A DNA stretch of 33,088 nt from JBGPHT01 sp041484525 (GCA_041484525.1 JBGPHT010000084.1:1-33088), one strand, 5' to 3'. Positions 1 to 8,395 are shown, counted from the first letter of the stretch. Notes: generated by a model not told the origin, from the letters alone. Translations and numbers: made by a program.

Positions 1-138
1 GAAAAGTCCGGCTGGGTGGGCATGCCGAATTATAAATGCCTTCTTTCCCATAATCAAACAAAATCGTCTATTTATGTTTTTGGTCGGAAGAGACCGCTGT
101 TTCGACGGGCCTGTGTCTACGAAAATAAGGGACAAGCT

Positions 139-770
139 CTACGTAACATCCAGTCCGAGCTTGTCCTCCTTGATGATGCCGTCCACTCCGTCATCCCCGC
201 TGCCGCCGACAGCCCGACCAGCATCCTCGGCCGATCCCCCGTATCCCATCGCAACGAGTAAATCTATGACGAGTTTTTCGAAAAATGTTGGGCTAGACTT
301 TTTCACGACCTCCAAGAGATCAGCGGCTAACGAGTTCCGCAAAACCTGGTGGCTCGCCACAAGCTGTTCCTCGGGCGTCTGGCTCGCATCCGTCTCGGGC
401 ACTGATACATCTTCCTTTTGACTGGAGCTGCCCTTGTGAAAATCAATAAACTCGGGATAGCGGGACAGAGCCTTGACGGTAATGCGACCGTGATCTTCTC
501 GCAGGAGTTCTCTTCCGCGATCCGTAATCTCGAAGATGCCTCGCCTAACCCGCTTGAGTACGCCGGCCTTGGCGAAATATACAGAGGCCCAAGCAAGCCG
601 ATTCGAGAATTTCGCTTGAGTTCCGCTCGGCAGTTTCTCCGCGATGTCTGCATCTGCAGGCCCATCGTAGTTTGAATCTGCTTCCGAAGGTCAGCCAACG
701 AGTGCTCCTTGCCGTCGGCCATCAGCCGCAGTAGGGGTGTGAAGAAGGTCTGGAAATCGAGCACGGCCAT
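139..770 (-). pseudogene. mrr: Mrr-type restriction endonuclease, frameshifted and 3'-truncated
   Basis: Mrr proteins are type IV restriction endonucleases that cut modified DNA, with an N-terminal winged-helix domain and a C-terminal PD-(D/E)xK-like nuclease domain. Reading from ATG 770, the first ~35 residues match the Mrr N-terminus (MAVLDFQTFFTPLLRLMADG). The frame then shifts near 665-690. In the new frame the winged helix continues (EKLPSGTQAKFSNRLAWASVYF, at about 655-590) and leads into the nuclease domain (LLVAMGYGGSAEDAGRAVGG, then DDGVDGIIKEDKLGLDV). The frame stops at about 139, exactly where the family has YVQAKRW, so the catalytic QxK segment is lost. Nothing recognisable follows to position 1. 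It lies just downstream of a broken toxin-antitoxin pair on the same strand. Family identity is strong. Whether the breaks are biological or assembly errors cannot be told from sequence alone. Confidence 0.85.
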
Positions 771-805
771 ATCAAGCAGATTCTAATTTAGCGCCTGGAT
801 AAGCG

Positions 806-885
806 CTACGTATGAGCAGGGCAGCGGCGTGAAGCCAGAAAACGGGCGAGGGCGGCGCGTAGTTGGTTATCGACAGAAACTTCAC
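806..885 (-). pseudogene. Remnant of DUF5615 (PIN-like) toxin
   Basis: DUF5615 proteins are small PIN-like toxins usually encoded directly after a DUF433 antitoxin, and they begin with the pattern KFLVDNQLP.ALA. A GTG at 885-883 overlaps the TGA stop of the DUF433 gene (GTGA) and reads VKFL. One base is then missing, and the next frame continues VDNQLRAALARFLAS before stopping at 806. Only about 26 of the usual ~110 residues remain, so the toxin is dead: a one-base loss within the fifth codon plus a C-terminal truncation. Mrr begins 36 bases further on. The recognition rests on a short motif, but position, strand and stop/start coupling agree with it. Confidence 0.65.
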
Positions 886-1112
886 AATGCCTGAAGGACA
901 ATGTGGTCGGCTTGATGCGCGGCGTATTCAATAGCTGCGTAGATATCCTCTCTTTCGAGAAAGGAATAATCAGCCAGAATCTCGTCGAAGGCCGCGCCGT
1001 TGGCGAGGAGCTCAAGAATGTCGCAGACGCGAATGCGCTGATCGCGAATGCAGGGACGGCCTCCGCACTTGCCTGCTTGAACGGTAATTCGTTTAAGTCT
1101 GCCGACCCGCAT
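882..1112 (-). CDS. DUF433 domain antitoxin-like protein
   Basis: A 76-residue protein if started at ATG 1112, giving MRVGRLKRITVQAGKCGGRP at the N-terminus. The whole chain is one DUF433 domain, a small helix-turn-helix-type fold found in antitoxins. Diagnostic blocks are CGGRPCIRDQRIRV, DILELLANGAAFDEIL and DYSFLEREDI. The open frame extends to 1247, but the extra residues have no family likeness, so the internal ATG is preferred. The stop overlaps the GTG of a decayed DUF5615 toxin, the usual partner. The antitoxin appears intact and now orphaned. Its expected role is to neutralise the toxin and repress its own promoter; that is inferred from family only. Confidence 0.8.
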   Translation of the reverse strand: MRVGRLKRITVQAGKCGGRPCIRDQRIRVCDILELLANGAAFDEILADYSFLEREDIYAAIEYAAHQADHIVLQAL

Positions 1113-1255
1113 ATTCAGCCTGTCGTCTACTCCTAAAAGTACGCCTCTGGCAAGTCTTGCTAGCTCGACTTGGTGCCGAGTTGTGGTACCTGCCGGCTTG
1201 GCATATTGTTGTACCATGCGGCACAATAGGACCGGGGCCGAACGCAAAGGCGAAT

Positions 1256-1519
1256 TTGATCATCGAAATGCCGGATGACTTGGCGCGGCGCCTCGAGGGG
1301 ATCGCGGCGGCTCAGCACAAGAGCGTTCAGCAACTGGCCGTTGAACGGTTATGCTCGCTTATGGAAGGCAGCCCCGAGAATTGTGCGGGCTCCGCCGCCG
1401 CTGTGCTGCAAGCCGTGCTGGATCCACCCCATGCGAGTGTCTCGGATGTTGACGATCTCGATGCGGCCATAGAGGCTGGGAGGCTTCCCATCCGTCCGCG
1501 CGACCTCTTTTCGGACTGA
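1256..1519 (+). CDS. VapB-like antitoxin of a PIN toxin
   Basis: An 87-residue protein if started at TTG 1256, which has AAAGG five bases upstream. ATG 1268 is the alternative start. The N-terminal stretch IIEMPDDLARRLEGIAAAQ is typical of short DNA-binding antitoxins (ribbon-helix-helix-like), followed by KSVQQLAVERL. The acidic C-terminal part (VSDVDDLDAAIEAGRLPIR) fits the toxin-neutralising tail of VapB-like antitoxins. A PIN toxin frame begins eight bases after the stop, the normal antitoxin-toxin order. The longer frame from 1157 adds unrelated residues and is not preferred. Since the toxin is frameshifted, this antitoxin may be a leftover. Confidence 0.7.
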   Translation: MIIEMPDDLARRLEGIAAAQHKSVQQLAVERLCSLMEGSPENCAGSAAAVLQAVLDPPHASVSDVDDLDAAIEAGRLPIRPRDLFSD

Positions 1520-1527
1520 TTCGAATC

Positions 1528-1927
1528 GTGGTTTTTCTTCTCGATACGAACGCGATCAGCACCCTGATGAGAGAGGAAGCCCGAATCGTGGCATGGCTCT
1601 CTTCCGTTCGCCCCGACGATAGCGTGGTGATCTGTACCATCGTCCGCGGTGAGATCCTGTTCGGCTTGGGGAGGCGGGCTGAAGGACGACGCCGAGCAGA
1701 CCTCGAGACGAAAGCGCAGAAGCTTTTGACCTTGTTGCCGTGTGAACCGATCCCGCTAGGTGCTGGTGATCTCTACGCGAGCGTGAAACTGACCCAACAG
1801 CGCCGGGGCCTCTCTTGATGAGAACGACCTGTGGATAGCGGCAACGGCCCTTGCCATCAGCGCGACGCTTGTGAGCAGCGACAGCGCTTTCCAGCGGATT
1901 GACGGGCTCACGGTCGTTGTGCCCTGA
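1528..1927 (+). pseudogene. vapC: VapC-family PIN-domain toxin, frameshifted
   Basis: PIN toxins are Mg-dependent ribonucleases that cut RNA such as tRNA or rRNA. GTG 1528 opens with VFLLDTNAIS, containing the first catalytic Asp, and the frame carries the second acidic block (TIVRGEILFGL). It stops at 1818 after QQRRGLS. In the next frame, without a gap, the chain continues DENDLWIAATALA and LVSSDSAFQRI, the third and fourth acidic motifs, to a TGA at 1925-1927. The break is in CCTCTCTTG and equals a two-base loss or one-base gain in a CT repeat, a typical slippage site. The complete chain would be about 132 residues, normal for the family. As written, the product lacks half the active site and should be inactive. 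Confidence 0.85.
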
Positions 1928-1944
1928 CCGCATCGCCGAATTCC

Positions 1945-3237
1945 TTACTTATACGCCATGTCCAGCAGTTCGACCACGTGCATCACGCGCTGGCCTTTGC
2001 CGTGCATTCGGACGCCGGCTTCGAGCTGCAGCATGCAGCCGGGGTTGGCGGTCGCGATCACGGCGGCGCCGGTGGCATTTACGGATTCCATCTTGCGCGC
2101 CAGAAGCTGCATCGACATGTCGTTCTCGACCACGTTGTAGATGCCGGCGCTGCCGCAGCACAGATCGGCGCCGGGCATTTCGCGGAAGGTCAGACCGGGG
2201 ATCGCGGCCAGCAGTTTGCGCGGCGCACTGCGGATGCGCTGGCCGTGCGCCAGATGGCAGGAGTCCTGATAGGTGACGACGGCGTCGACGGGCTTGCGGC
2301 CGGGGTTCAGCTCGATCGAGGCCAGGAACTCGGTGACGTCGCGCATGCGGGCCGAAAACTCGCGCGCCTTGACGGCGTAGGCGGGGTCGTCTTCAAGCAT
2401 CTCGCCGTATTCTTTCAGCGTGGAACCGCAGCCGGCGGCGTTAGTGATGATGGCGTCGTAAGTGCCATCGAGGAAGGCGTCGATGTTGCGGCGTGCCAGC
2501 TTGCGGGCGTCGTCGCGCAGGCCGGAGTGGACGTGGAGAGCGCCGCAGCAGCCCTGGCCTTCGGGGAGCACGACCTCGCAGCCGTTCTTTTGCAGGACGC
2601 GCACAGTGGCTTCATTCAGGCGCGCGAACGAGATGTTGGCGATGCATCCCGCCACGAATGCCACGCGATGGCGGCGTTCGCCGGCAGGCGGAAACGTGCG
2701 GCCGATCTGGGTGAAGAAGAACGGCGGCTCGGCGGATGGCGCCAGTTGCGCGATGGCGCCCAGACGGCCGAACAGCTTCAGGAATCCCAGCGCGCGCATC
2801 AGCGCTTTGACGCCGCTGGCTTCATACAGGTAGAACATCGTGCCGAAAAAAGTAAGCAGCGCACGCGATTGCAGCAAGCGTCCGAAGATATAGTGGCGGA
2901 GGCCGGTGACGACGGGGCCGCGCGGAACCCGGGCTTCGATTTCGGCGCGCGCGTCCTCGACCATGCGGCCATAGCGCACACCCGACGGGCACGCCGATTC
3001 GCACCCGCGGCAGGCCAGGCACAGGCCGATGTGTTCGATGTAGGAGGGCGTGATCGGCGCGCCGTTCGCCACCTGCACCATCTGGTAGATGCGGCCGCGC
3101 GGCGAATCCATTTCGAGGCCGAGCTCGCGGTAGGTGGGGCAGGCGTTGAGGCATAGGCCGCAATGGACGCACCGGTCCAGATCGAACTGGCGGGGTCCGA
3201 GGTGCGGCTTTTCAGATATGACGATAGAGTCGGCCAC
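1945..3237 (-). CDS. glcF: Glycolate oxidase iron-sulfur subunit GlcF
   Basis: GlcF is the electron-transfer subunit of membrane-associated glycolate oxidase (GlcDEF), which turns glycolate into glyoxylate. The 430-residue product has two 4Fe-4S motifs near the N-terminus: C23, C26, C29, C33 (CVHCGLCLNACP) and C73, C76, C79, C83 (CLACRGCESACP). Two CCG modules follow (CCGALHVHSG and CCGSAGIYN), which mark the heterodisulfide-reductase-like C-terminal half. The start is a GTG at 3237 inside the end of glcE, a 26-base overlap that suggests translational coupling. Length and domain order are normal. The FAD catalytic subunit GlcD is not next to this pair. A related lactate or other 2-hydroxyacid oxidase role is possible. 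Confidence 0.93.
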   Translation of the reverse strand: MADSIVISEKPHLGPRQFDLDRCVHCGLCLNACPTYRELGLEMDSPRGRIYQMVQVANGAPITPSYIEHIGLCLACRGCESACPSGVRYGRMVEDARAEIEARVPRGPVVTGLRHYIFGRLLQSRALLTFFGTMFYLYEASGVKALMRALGFLKLFGRLGAIAQLAPSAEPPFFFTQIGRTFPPAGERRHRVAFVAGCIANISFARLNEATVRVLQKNGCEVVLPEGQGCCGALHVHSGLRDDARKLARRNIDAFLDGTYDAIITNAAGCGSTLKEYGEMLEDDPAYAVKAREFSARMRDVTEFLASIELNPGRKPVDAVVTYQDSCHLAHGQRIRSAPRKLLAAIPGLTFREMPGADLCCGSAGIYNVVENDMSMQLLARKMESVNATGAAVIATANPGCMLQLEAGVRMHGKGQRVMHVVELLDMAYK

Positions 3238-4360
3238 GGTTCAACAGGTTCGACGGGTCGAAGAGATTCTTCATCCGCCGCATCAATTCCAGATCGCCGC
3301 CGGGAGAGGGCCAGAGATCGAGAGAGGGCTTCCGCTCCAACGGCGAAAATTCGATGACGCCTTTCCAGCCGCGTCCGGCGGCTTCGGCCAGCCACTTCGC
3401 AGCGGCGCTCGATTCATCGAAGTACCCGTAACAGATTCCCGAGCCGGCTCGGGCGATGGCGGGGCCAACGAGTGAGACAGCGACGCTTTCCAACTCCTTC
3501 AGGGTACACGACACGCGCACCACCGCGCCATCTTTGTGGTTGGCCAGGAAGTGCGGCGTGAACTCTTCGATGTGCCGCCAGATCTGTTGATGGGGGGCGT
3601 CGTCGAACGCCATGCCGTCGCCGAGCTGGGAGAGTTCGCGCTCGTAGCGGTTGACGGCGCGGGCGTTGCCGCCAACGCGCACGGCCAGCATCCAGGCGCG
3701 TTTGCCGAGCGAGGCGCCGGCGGGAGGGTTCAACAAGTCGAGTGCGGCGGGCTGCAGGGTACTGGCGAGAATGCGGTTGCGCGCCTGAATGGCGGCCCAC
3801 GCCGAGTCGAAGGAGAGCAGAAAACTGCGCTCGGCTTCGGGCGCGGGCAGCACCTTGAAATTGACGGAGGCGATGGCGGCCAGGGTTCCGAAAGAGCCGA
3901 TCATGAGCTTGCCCATATCCAAGCCCGCGACATTCTTAACGACCATGCCGCCCGATTGCACGATGTTGCCTTCGAGCGTGGCGAACTTCATGCCGATGAC
4001 GAAATCGCGCGCGGCGCCGTAGAGTCGGCGGCGCGGTCCGCTCGAGTTGGACGCGATCACGCCTCCTACGGTAGCAGTCTCGCGGAACGGCGGATCGAGC
4101 GGGACCATTTGCCGGTTGCGCGCCAGCAAGCCGACGAGCTCGCACCAAGGCAGCCCGGCTTCCACACTGACGGTGAGGTCGAACGGCTCGTATTCGAGGA
4201 CGCGGCGCATGGAGATAGTGGTGACGGAAAGGGCCGCGGGTTCGACGGGTCCGGCCATCAGGCGCTTGGAGGAATTGCCGGCCAGCGAGATGGTGTCGCC
4301 GCGCGCGGCGGCGGCACGCAGCGTCTCCGCGAGTTCCGCGGGAGTTTCGGGAGCCAGCAC
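3212..4360 (-). CDS. glcE: Glycolate oxidase FAD-binding subunit GlcE
   Basis: A 382-residue FAD-linked oxidase of the GlcE type (PCMH/FAD_binding_4 fold). Family blocks in order are VLAPETPAELAETLRAAA at the N-terminus, ISLAGNSSKRLM, DLTVSVEAGLPW, ATVGGVIASNSSGPRR (flavin binding), MVVKNVAGLDMGKLMIGSFG, and a C-terminal FDPSNLLNRGR. The start is set to GTG 4360, two bases after the stop of the preceding membrane protein gene. The open frame runs on to 4765, but that part is antisense-like text opposite and across the holin-like gene. GlcE works with GlcF, whose start overlaps its end. GlcD would be expected upstream but is replaced by unrelated genes. Confidence 0.9.
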   Translation of the reverse strand: MLAPETPAELAETLRAAAARGDTISLAGNSSKRLMAGPVEPAALSVTTISMRRVLEYEPFDLTVSVEAGLPWCELVGLLARNRQMVPLDPPFRETATVGGVIASNSSGPRRRLYGAARDFVIGMKFATLEGNIVQSGGMVVKNVAGLDMGKLMIGSFGTLAAIASVNFKVLPAPEAERSFLLSFDSAWAAIQARNRILASTLQPAALDLLNPPAGASLGKRAWMLAVRVGGNARAVNRYERELSQLGDGMAFDDAPHQQIWRHIEEFTPHFLANHKDGAVVRVSCTLKELESVAVSLVGPAIARAGSGICYGYFDESSAAAKWLAEAAGRGWKGVIEFSPLERKPSLDLWPSPGGDLELMRRMKNLFDPSNLLNRGRLYRHI

Positions 4361-4362
4361 CC

Positions 4363-4731
4363 TTATAGGGTAGCCCCTGCGAGCATTCCAAAAAACACGA
4401 CGGCGCGCAGAATCCCCTGCAGGATGGTGAGCACGAGCGAGCCGATCAGCGCGTTGAGGAAGCCCTGCACCGCAAAACCGGGTGTAAACAGCGAGGCGAC
4501 TTTCAACAGGAAGGCATTGATCACCAGGCGGAAGAGTCCCAGGGTCAGCCACGTGATGGGGGAGAACAGAAACCGCACCGGCCATCCGATAAACACGTTG
4601 ACGACGGCGATGATGATGGTGGCGATCAGGGCCGTGCCGAAATCTTTGACGTTGATCCCCGGGATGATTTGCGCCACCAGCCACAGCGCCAGCGCGCTTA
4701 CCAACCAGCCTACGATCATGTGGACGAGCAT
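4363..4731 (-). CDS. Phage holin family 4 (YvlD-like) membrane protein
   Basis: A 122-residue, very hydrophobic protein with about four membrane segments: MIVGWLVSALALWLVAQII, then ALIATIIIAVVNVFIGW, a third around LTLGLFRLVINAFLL, and a fourth around LIGSLVLTILQGILRAVVFF. The PGINVKDF loop after the first segment is typical of the Phage_holin_4_2/YvlD family. These are chromosomal membrane proteins of unknown role, not necessarily phage holins. The gene stops two bases before the glcE start and could be co-transcribed with glcEF. It diverges from the DUF72 gene across a 32-base gap that must hold both start regions. Confidence 0.85.
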   Translation of the reverse strand: MLVHMIVGWLVSALALWLVAQIIPGINVKDFGTALIATIIIAVVNVFIGWPVRFLFSPITWLTLGLFRLVINAFLLKVASLFTPGFAVQGFLNALIGSLVLTILQGILRAVVFFGMLAGATL

Positions 4732-4763
4732 CTGGGCCTCCCGGACAGAGATAATGATATTCC

Positions 4764-5474
4764 ATGGCGACGTTGTACGCAGGGACTTCCGGCTTCGCCT
4801 ATGCGGCGTGGAAGCCGGGCTTCTATCCGGCCAAGTTGAAATCGGCCGACTTCCTGAAGCACTACGCGGAGCGGCTGAACTGCGTCGAGATCAACTATAC
4901 GTTTCGACGGCTGCCTTCGGCTTCCACGCTGCAGAACTGGGTGGCGGCGACACCAGCGGGGTTCATGTTCGCGGTGAAGGCCAACATGCGGATCACCCAC
5001 ATCCTGCGGTTGAAGAATGCCGCGGAGGCGACGGAGTTGTTCTTCAAAATGATCGACCCGCTACGTACGGCGAGGCGGCTGGGGCCGGTGCTGTTCCAGT
5101 TGCCGCCGCAGATGAAGTGCGACGTTGGGCTGCTGCGCGATTACCTGAGTCTGCTGCCGGAGGGGATGCGGTACGCCTTCGAGTTCCGGCATGAATCGTG
5201 GCTGGCGGAGGCGGTGTACGAGGAGCTGCGGAAGCGCAACGTGTCGCTGTGCGTGGCGGAATCGGAGAGGCTGGAAGTGCCGGAGGTGATCACGGCCGAC
5301 TTCGTCTACTACCGGCTGCGCAAGCCGGATTACACGGAGGCGGACGTCGACGCTCTGGCTGCGCGTTCGAAGGAATTGTTGGCGGCGGGGCGGGATCTTT
5401 ATCTGATGTTCAAGCATGAGGAGACGCCGGAGGGGGCGCTCAACGCGGAGCAGGTGATCGCGAAGGCACGGTGA
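4764..5474 (+). CDS. DUF72 family protein (YecE-like)
   Basis: A 236-residue DUF72 protein, a TIM-barrel-like family of unknown function common in bacteria and archaea. The opening YAGTSGFAYAAWKPGFYP is the family's hallmark, followed by CVEINYTFRRLP, FMFAVKANMRITH, GPVLFQLPPQM, YAFEFRHESW and a late VYYRLRKPDY. The length is close to normal. No catalytic residues are established for the family, so no function is assigned. The gene diverges from the holin-like gene. The following ~470 bases contain no supported gene. Confidence 0.9.
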   Translation: MATLYAGTSGFAYAAWKPGFYPAKLKSADFLKHYAERLNCVEINYTFRRLPSASTLQNWVAATPAGFMFAVKANMRITHILRLKNAAEATELFFKMIDPLRTARRLGPVLFQLPPQMKCDVGLLRDYLSLLPEGMRYAFEFRHESWLAEAVYEELRKRNVSLCVAESERLEVPEVITADFVYYRLRKPDYTEADVDALAARSKELLAAGRDLYLMFKHEETPEGALNAEQVIAKAR

Positions 5475-5946
5475 GTTTCGGGATTGCATCTGGCGTGCGC
5501 CGACCATCGACCACGGCTGCGTGCTGGCCGTCAAGCGACCAGACGGGCGCGGAGCGTGCGACTCCTGCTCAATGTCAGTTTCGTCAGATCACAAAGTCTA
5601 CGAGTTCTCATTCGCCGTGCGGCGATGAGGCGGCAAGTCAGGCTCGGTGTTATGCCTCCAAGTAACGGGGCCGGGACTTCACGGGATTGATACTGCCACA
5701 GCATGCCCCCGCTCGCTTATACAACCGCGTCTATGGAACCATTCCATCCTCAACAGGTCCCTGAGTCTTCGGACAAGCAGCGGACAGTTCCTAATGACGT
5801 TGTGGCAAAAGCCTGCGCTAATCCCGTCACGGAGTGATGGGCGCGCCAGTGCTTCGGGGCTGCTACCTCGTGGGGCCGCATCAAGTTACAATCGTACCGA
5901 CTATGTATTCAGTGCGACGGGCAACCTGGAAACAGCGCAAGTACAA
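5475..5946 (+). other. Intergenic stretch without a supported gene
   Basis: Short open frames on both strands here have no family likeness and no convincing ribosome-binding site. The stretch marks the change from the high-GC DUF72 gene to the lower-GC SEC-C gene and may be an insertion boundary. No tRNA, terminator hairpin or long repeat was seen. Confidence 0.5.
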
Positions 5947-7137
5947 ATGAAAATCGGACGGAATGATCCTTGCCCTTGCGATAGTGGCAAGAAGTACAAG
6001 ACATGCTGTTTGTCAAAAGTGGCATCGCCCCAATTGAGCCATGTAGGTACGGACTCGCCACGTGTGCGGCCCGGCCCCAGAATATCAATTGATGTCGGAT
6101 TGGGTGGCACTGACTTTCAAGTTGTTGCAATCCCTGGCATGCACCCCCCCGACCTGCCAAGGGGACGAGGCGGGCCTGGCGGAATGCCAGGAAACTACAA
6201 AGTGATCTTCATCCTCGGGCGCCCTGGTTATCCCTTGTTGCCGGAGCGCGAGTTTGTTGGTAGCCATCATAATCACGGCACCTCTCATGTGATCATTTCG
6301 TCGAGAACTACGAGTGCCGGCAAACGTTCCGAAATCAAGATTAATACCCGGACCGCGGACGGTGACTTCGAGTTGACAGGATTTGCGAACGAGAGTGGAT
6401 TTCTCGGGACGATTGTGGCCGAGTCGGTTTTTGCTCAAGATGCGCGAGATGCTAGATCGAAGGTCTCGCGCGCCGTTGCGGTATCGCTGAACGATTGGTC
6501 GACCGATTTGGACGTCCCCCTTTACGTGGAGCAGACCGAGACGCTCGACCTCAGAACGGGCGGATCTTACACCGACATACGGGGTCCGCATCACGAGGTC
6601 AAGCTTCACACGCGGGATCCCAAGCCAGTCACTGCAGAGTTTTTGCTACACGCGAGCCTCTACCGAGAGGCGTTAAACAGCAATACTCGACGGTATCAGT
6701 TCCTTTGCTTTTACAAGATTATTGAAGCTATCCATGCTCGACGCAAAAGGCTGATGGCAGAATCCAAAGCCCGACGCGAAGCAGTTAGATCGATTATTGA
6801 ACGAGTCCCAAGCTACGAGCATGAACGCATTCCATGGCTGAACGCACTGTTCCCACTTCATCCCGTATGGAATTCACGGACTCTGTCGCCGATTTTCCTA
6901 CCAGAGGCAGTCGGCAAGAAGTTCCGCCGCATAATTGATGAGTATTTGAGGCCCCTTCGAAATGGTATTGCGCATTCGGTGCTCGATGAAGGCGAGCTCG
7001 TGCTCTCGCCCGACGATCCCCTAGATGTATACAAGATAACTAGGTGGCTGCCGCTGACCAAATGCATTGCCCGTAGAATGATGAAGAACGAATTCCCCAG
7101 CGAGTTCTTGACAGATCTCAACGACGACGGATCATGA
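5947..7137 (+). CDS. SEC-C motif protein with C-terminal HEPN-like domain
   Basis: A 396-residue protein if started at ATG 5947, which puts the SEC-C zinc-binding motif at the very N-terminus: GRNDPCPCDSGKKYKTCC, residues 4-21 (C9, C11, C20, C21). The open frame extends upstream to 5647, but that text is not protein-like. The middle (~45-240) is of unknown type. The C-terminal third is helical and begins RRYQFLCFYKIIEAI. It carries LRPLRNGIAHSV, where R338 to H343 forms an RX4H motif as in HEPN ribonucleases and Apea-like HEPN domains. Codon use is visibly more AT-rich than in neighbours, suggesting transfer. SEC-C modules tether proteins to partners or ribosomes; HEPN domains are often RNA-cutting toxins or defence effectors. 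A defence or RNA-cleavage role is inference, and the RX4H may be structural. Confidence 0.75.
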   Translation: MKIGRNDPCPCDSGKKYKTCCLSKVASPQLSHVGTDSPRVRPGPRISIDVGLGGTDFQVVAIPGMHPPDLPRGRGGPGGMPGNYKVIFILGRPGYPLLPEREFVGSHHNHGTSHVIISSRTTSAGKRSEIKINTRTADGDFELTGFANESGFLGTIVAESVFAQDARDARSKVSRAVAVSLNDWSTDLDVPLYVEQTETLDLRTGGSYTDIRGPHHEVKLHTRDPKPVTAEFLLHASLYREALNSNTRRYQFLCFYKIIEAIHARRKRLMAESKARREAVRSIIERVPSYEHERIPWLNALFPLHPVWNSRTLSPIFLPEAVGKKFRRIIDEYLRPLRNGIAHSVLDEGELVLSPDDPLDVYKITRWLPLTKCIARRMMKNEFPSEFLTDLNDDGS

Positions 7138-7220
7138 AGATCGTCCACAAGTGGACACCTAACCCTGAACAACATCCAGCCAAGACGAATAGGCTTCGCA
7201 CAGCAATGCCGCTGTATTGA
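7134..7220 (+). CDS. Possible 28-residue ORF overlapping the SEC-C gene stop
   Basis: An ATG at 7134 overlaps the TGA of the SEC-C/HEPN gene (ATGA) and opens a 28-residue frame (MKIVHKWTPNPEQHP...) ending at 7220. Such an overlap would allow translational coupling. There is no homology to lean on, and an overlap of this size can occur by chance. It is listed because a small partner beside a HEPN-type protein would matter if real. Confidence 0.2.
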   Translation: MKIVHKWTPNPEQHPAKTNRLRTAMPLY

Positions 7221-7381
7221 TTCCTAACTCTGACGTTGATGTCGGAGATGTGGAACACTGCTCTTTCAGGTCGGCGAGCGCTTTCTATGTGTTTGCAGGT
7301 ATTACTCCTGTGAAGCACCGTTCACGAAAATGAGCGGGCCCAAACATTCTGCTCATGGCCCTTGCCACTCCTGGCAGCGGT

Positions 7382-8365
7382 CTACCAGCGGTGATGAACG
7401 GCGGCGCGGATTTTCTGGTCGTAGATCTCGCGGACGGCTTGCATGGCGGAATCGGGAAGGGGCGGCAGGTCCGACGCGGCGCAGTTCTCTTCCACTTGCG
7501 ATGCGCGCCTGCCGCCGGGGATGGCGCAGGTAACGGCATCGAACATCAGAATCCAGCGCAGCGCGAATTGCGCCATGCTGACGCCGCGCGGGAGCAGGTG
7601 GCGGATCTCCTCGACGGCTTCGAGCGCGGTGTCGTAATCGACTCCTGAAAAGGTCTCACCTACGTCGAACGCATCACCGCGGCGGTTGAAGTTGCGGTGA
7701 TCGTCGGGGGCGAATTGGGAGTCGCGCCCGAGGCGGCCGGTGAGGAGGCCGCTGGCCAGGGGGACGCGCGCCAGTATGCCGACGCGCTTCTGCTTCGCCT
7801 GGCTGAAGAAGAGATCGGCGGGGCGGTGACGGAAGGCGTTGAAGATGATCTGCACGGTCTCGACGTTGGGGTACTCGATGGCCTTGAGCGCCTCTTCGAC
7901 GCGCTCGACGCTGACGCCGTAGTGGCGGATTTTGCCGGCTTCCACCAGGCGGTCGAGCACGCCGAATAAGTCGGGGTTGTAATAAGCGTCGGTGGGCGGG
8001 CAGTGGAGTTGCACCAGGTCGAGCGAATCGGTGCATAGATTGCGGAGGCTGTCTTCGATGAACGCCGTGAGGTTGGCTTCGTTGTAGCCGGCGGCGGTAT
8101 GGGGCGAAAGGCGGCGGCCGGCCTTGGTAGCGACGATGATCTTTTCCTCGCGCTCGCGCTTGAGCCGGGCGATGAGGCGCTCGCTGCGGCCCATACCGTA
8201 GACGTCGGCGGTGTCGATGAAATTCACGCCGCAATCGATGGCTCGATGGAGCGCGGCGAGAGATTCCTGGTCGTCCACGGCTCCCCAGGAACCGCCGATG
8301 GCCCAGGCGCCGAAGCTGATTTCCGACACCTTCCATCCGGTGCGGCCGAGTTCGCGATAGTGCAT
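7382..8365 (-). CDS. Aldo/keto reductase
   Basis: A 327-residue NADPH-dependent aldo/keto reductase (TIM barrel). The catalytic tetrad is visible: D51 and Y56 in FIDTADVYGMG, K81 in IIVATKAGR, and H121 in LDLVQLHCPP. The opening MHYRELGRTGWKVSEISFG is the usual family N-terminus and fixes the start at ATG 8365. The frame extends another 600 bases upstream, but only as antisense of the next gene. The late IPGGRRASQVEEN block is the cofactor phosphate-binding region. Substrate cannot be told. The gene diverges from the HhH-GPD gene with about 30 bases between starts. Confidence 0.93.
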   Translation of the reverse strand: MHYRELGRTGWKVSEISFGAWAIGGSWGAVDDQESLAALHRAIDCGVNFIDTADVYGMGRSERLIARLKREREEKIIVATKAGRRLSPHTAAGYNEANLTAFIEDSLRNLCTDSLDLVQLHCPPTDAYYNPDLFGVLDRLVEAGKIRHYGVSVERVEEALKAIEYPNVETVQIIFNAFRHRPADLFFSQAKQKRVGILARVPLASGLLTGRLGRDSQFAPDDHRNFNRRGDAFDVGETFSGVDYDTALEAVEEIRHLLPRGVSMAQFALRWILMFDAVTCAIPGGRRASQVEENCAASDLPPLPDSAMQAVREIYDQKIRAAVHHRW

Positions 8366-8395
8366 ACGGGCAGTATAATTGGCAGCACTGTGGCG

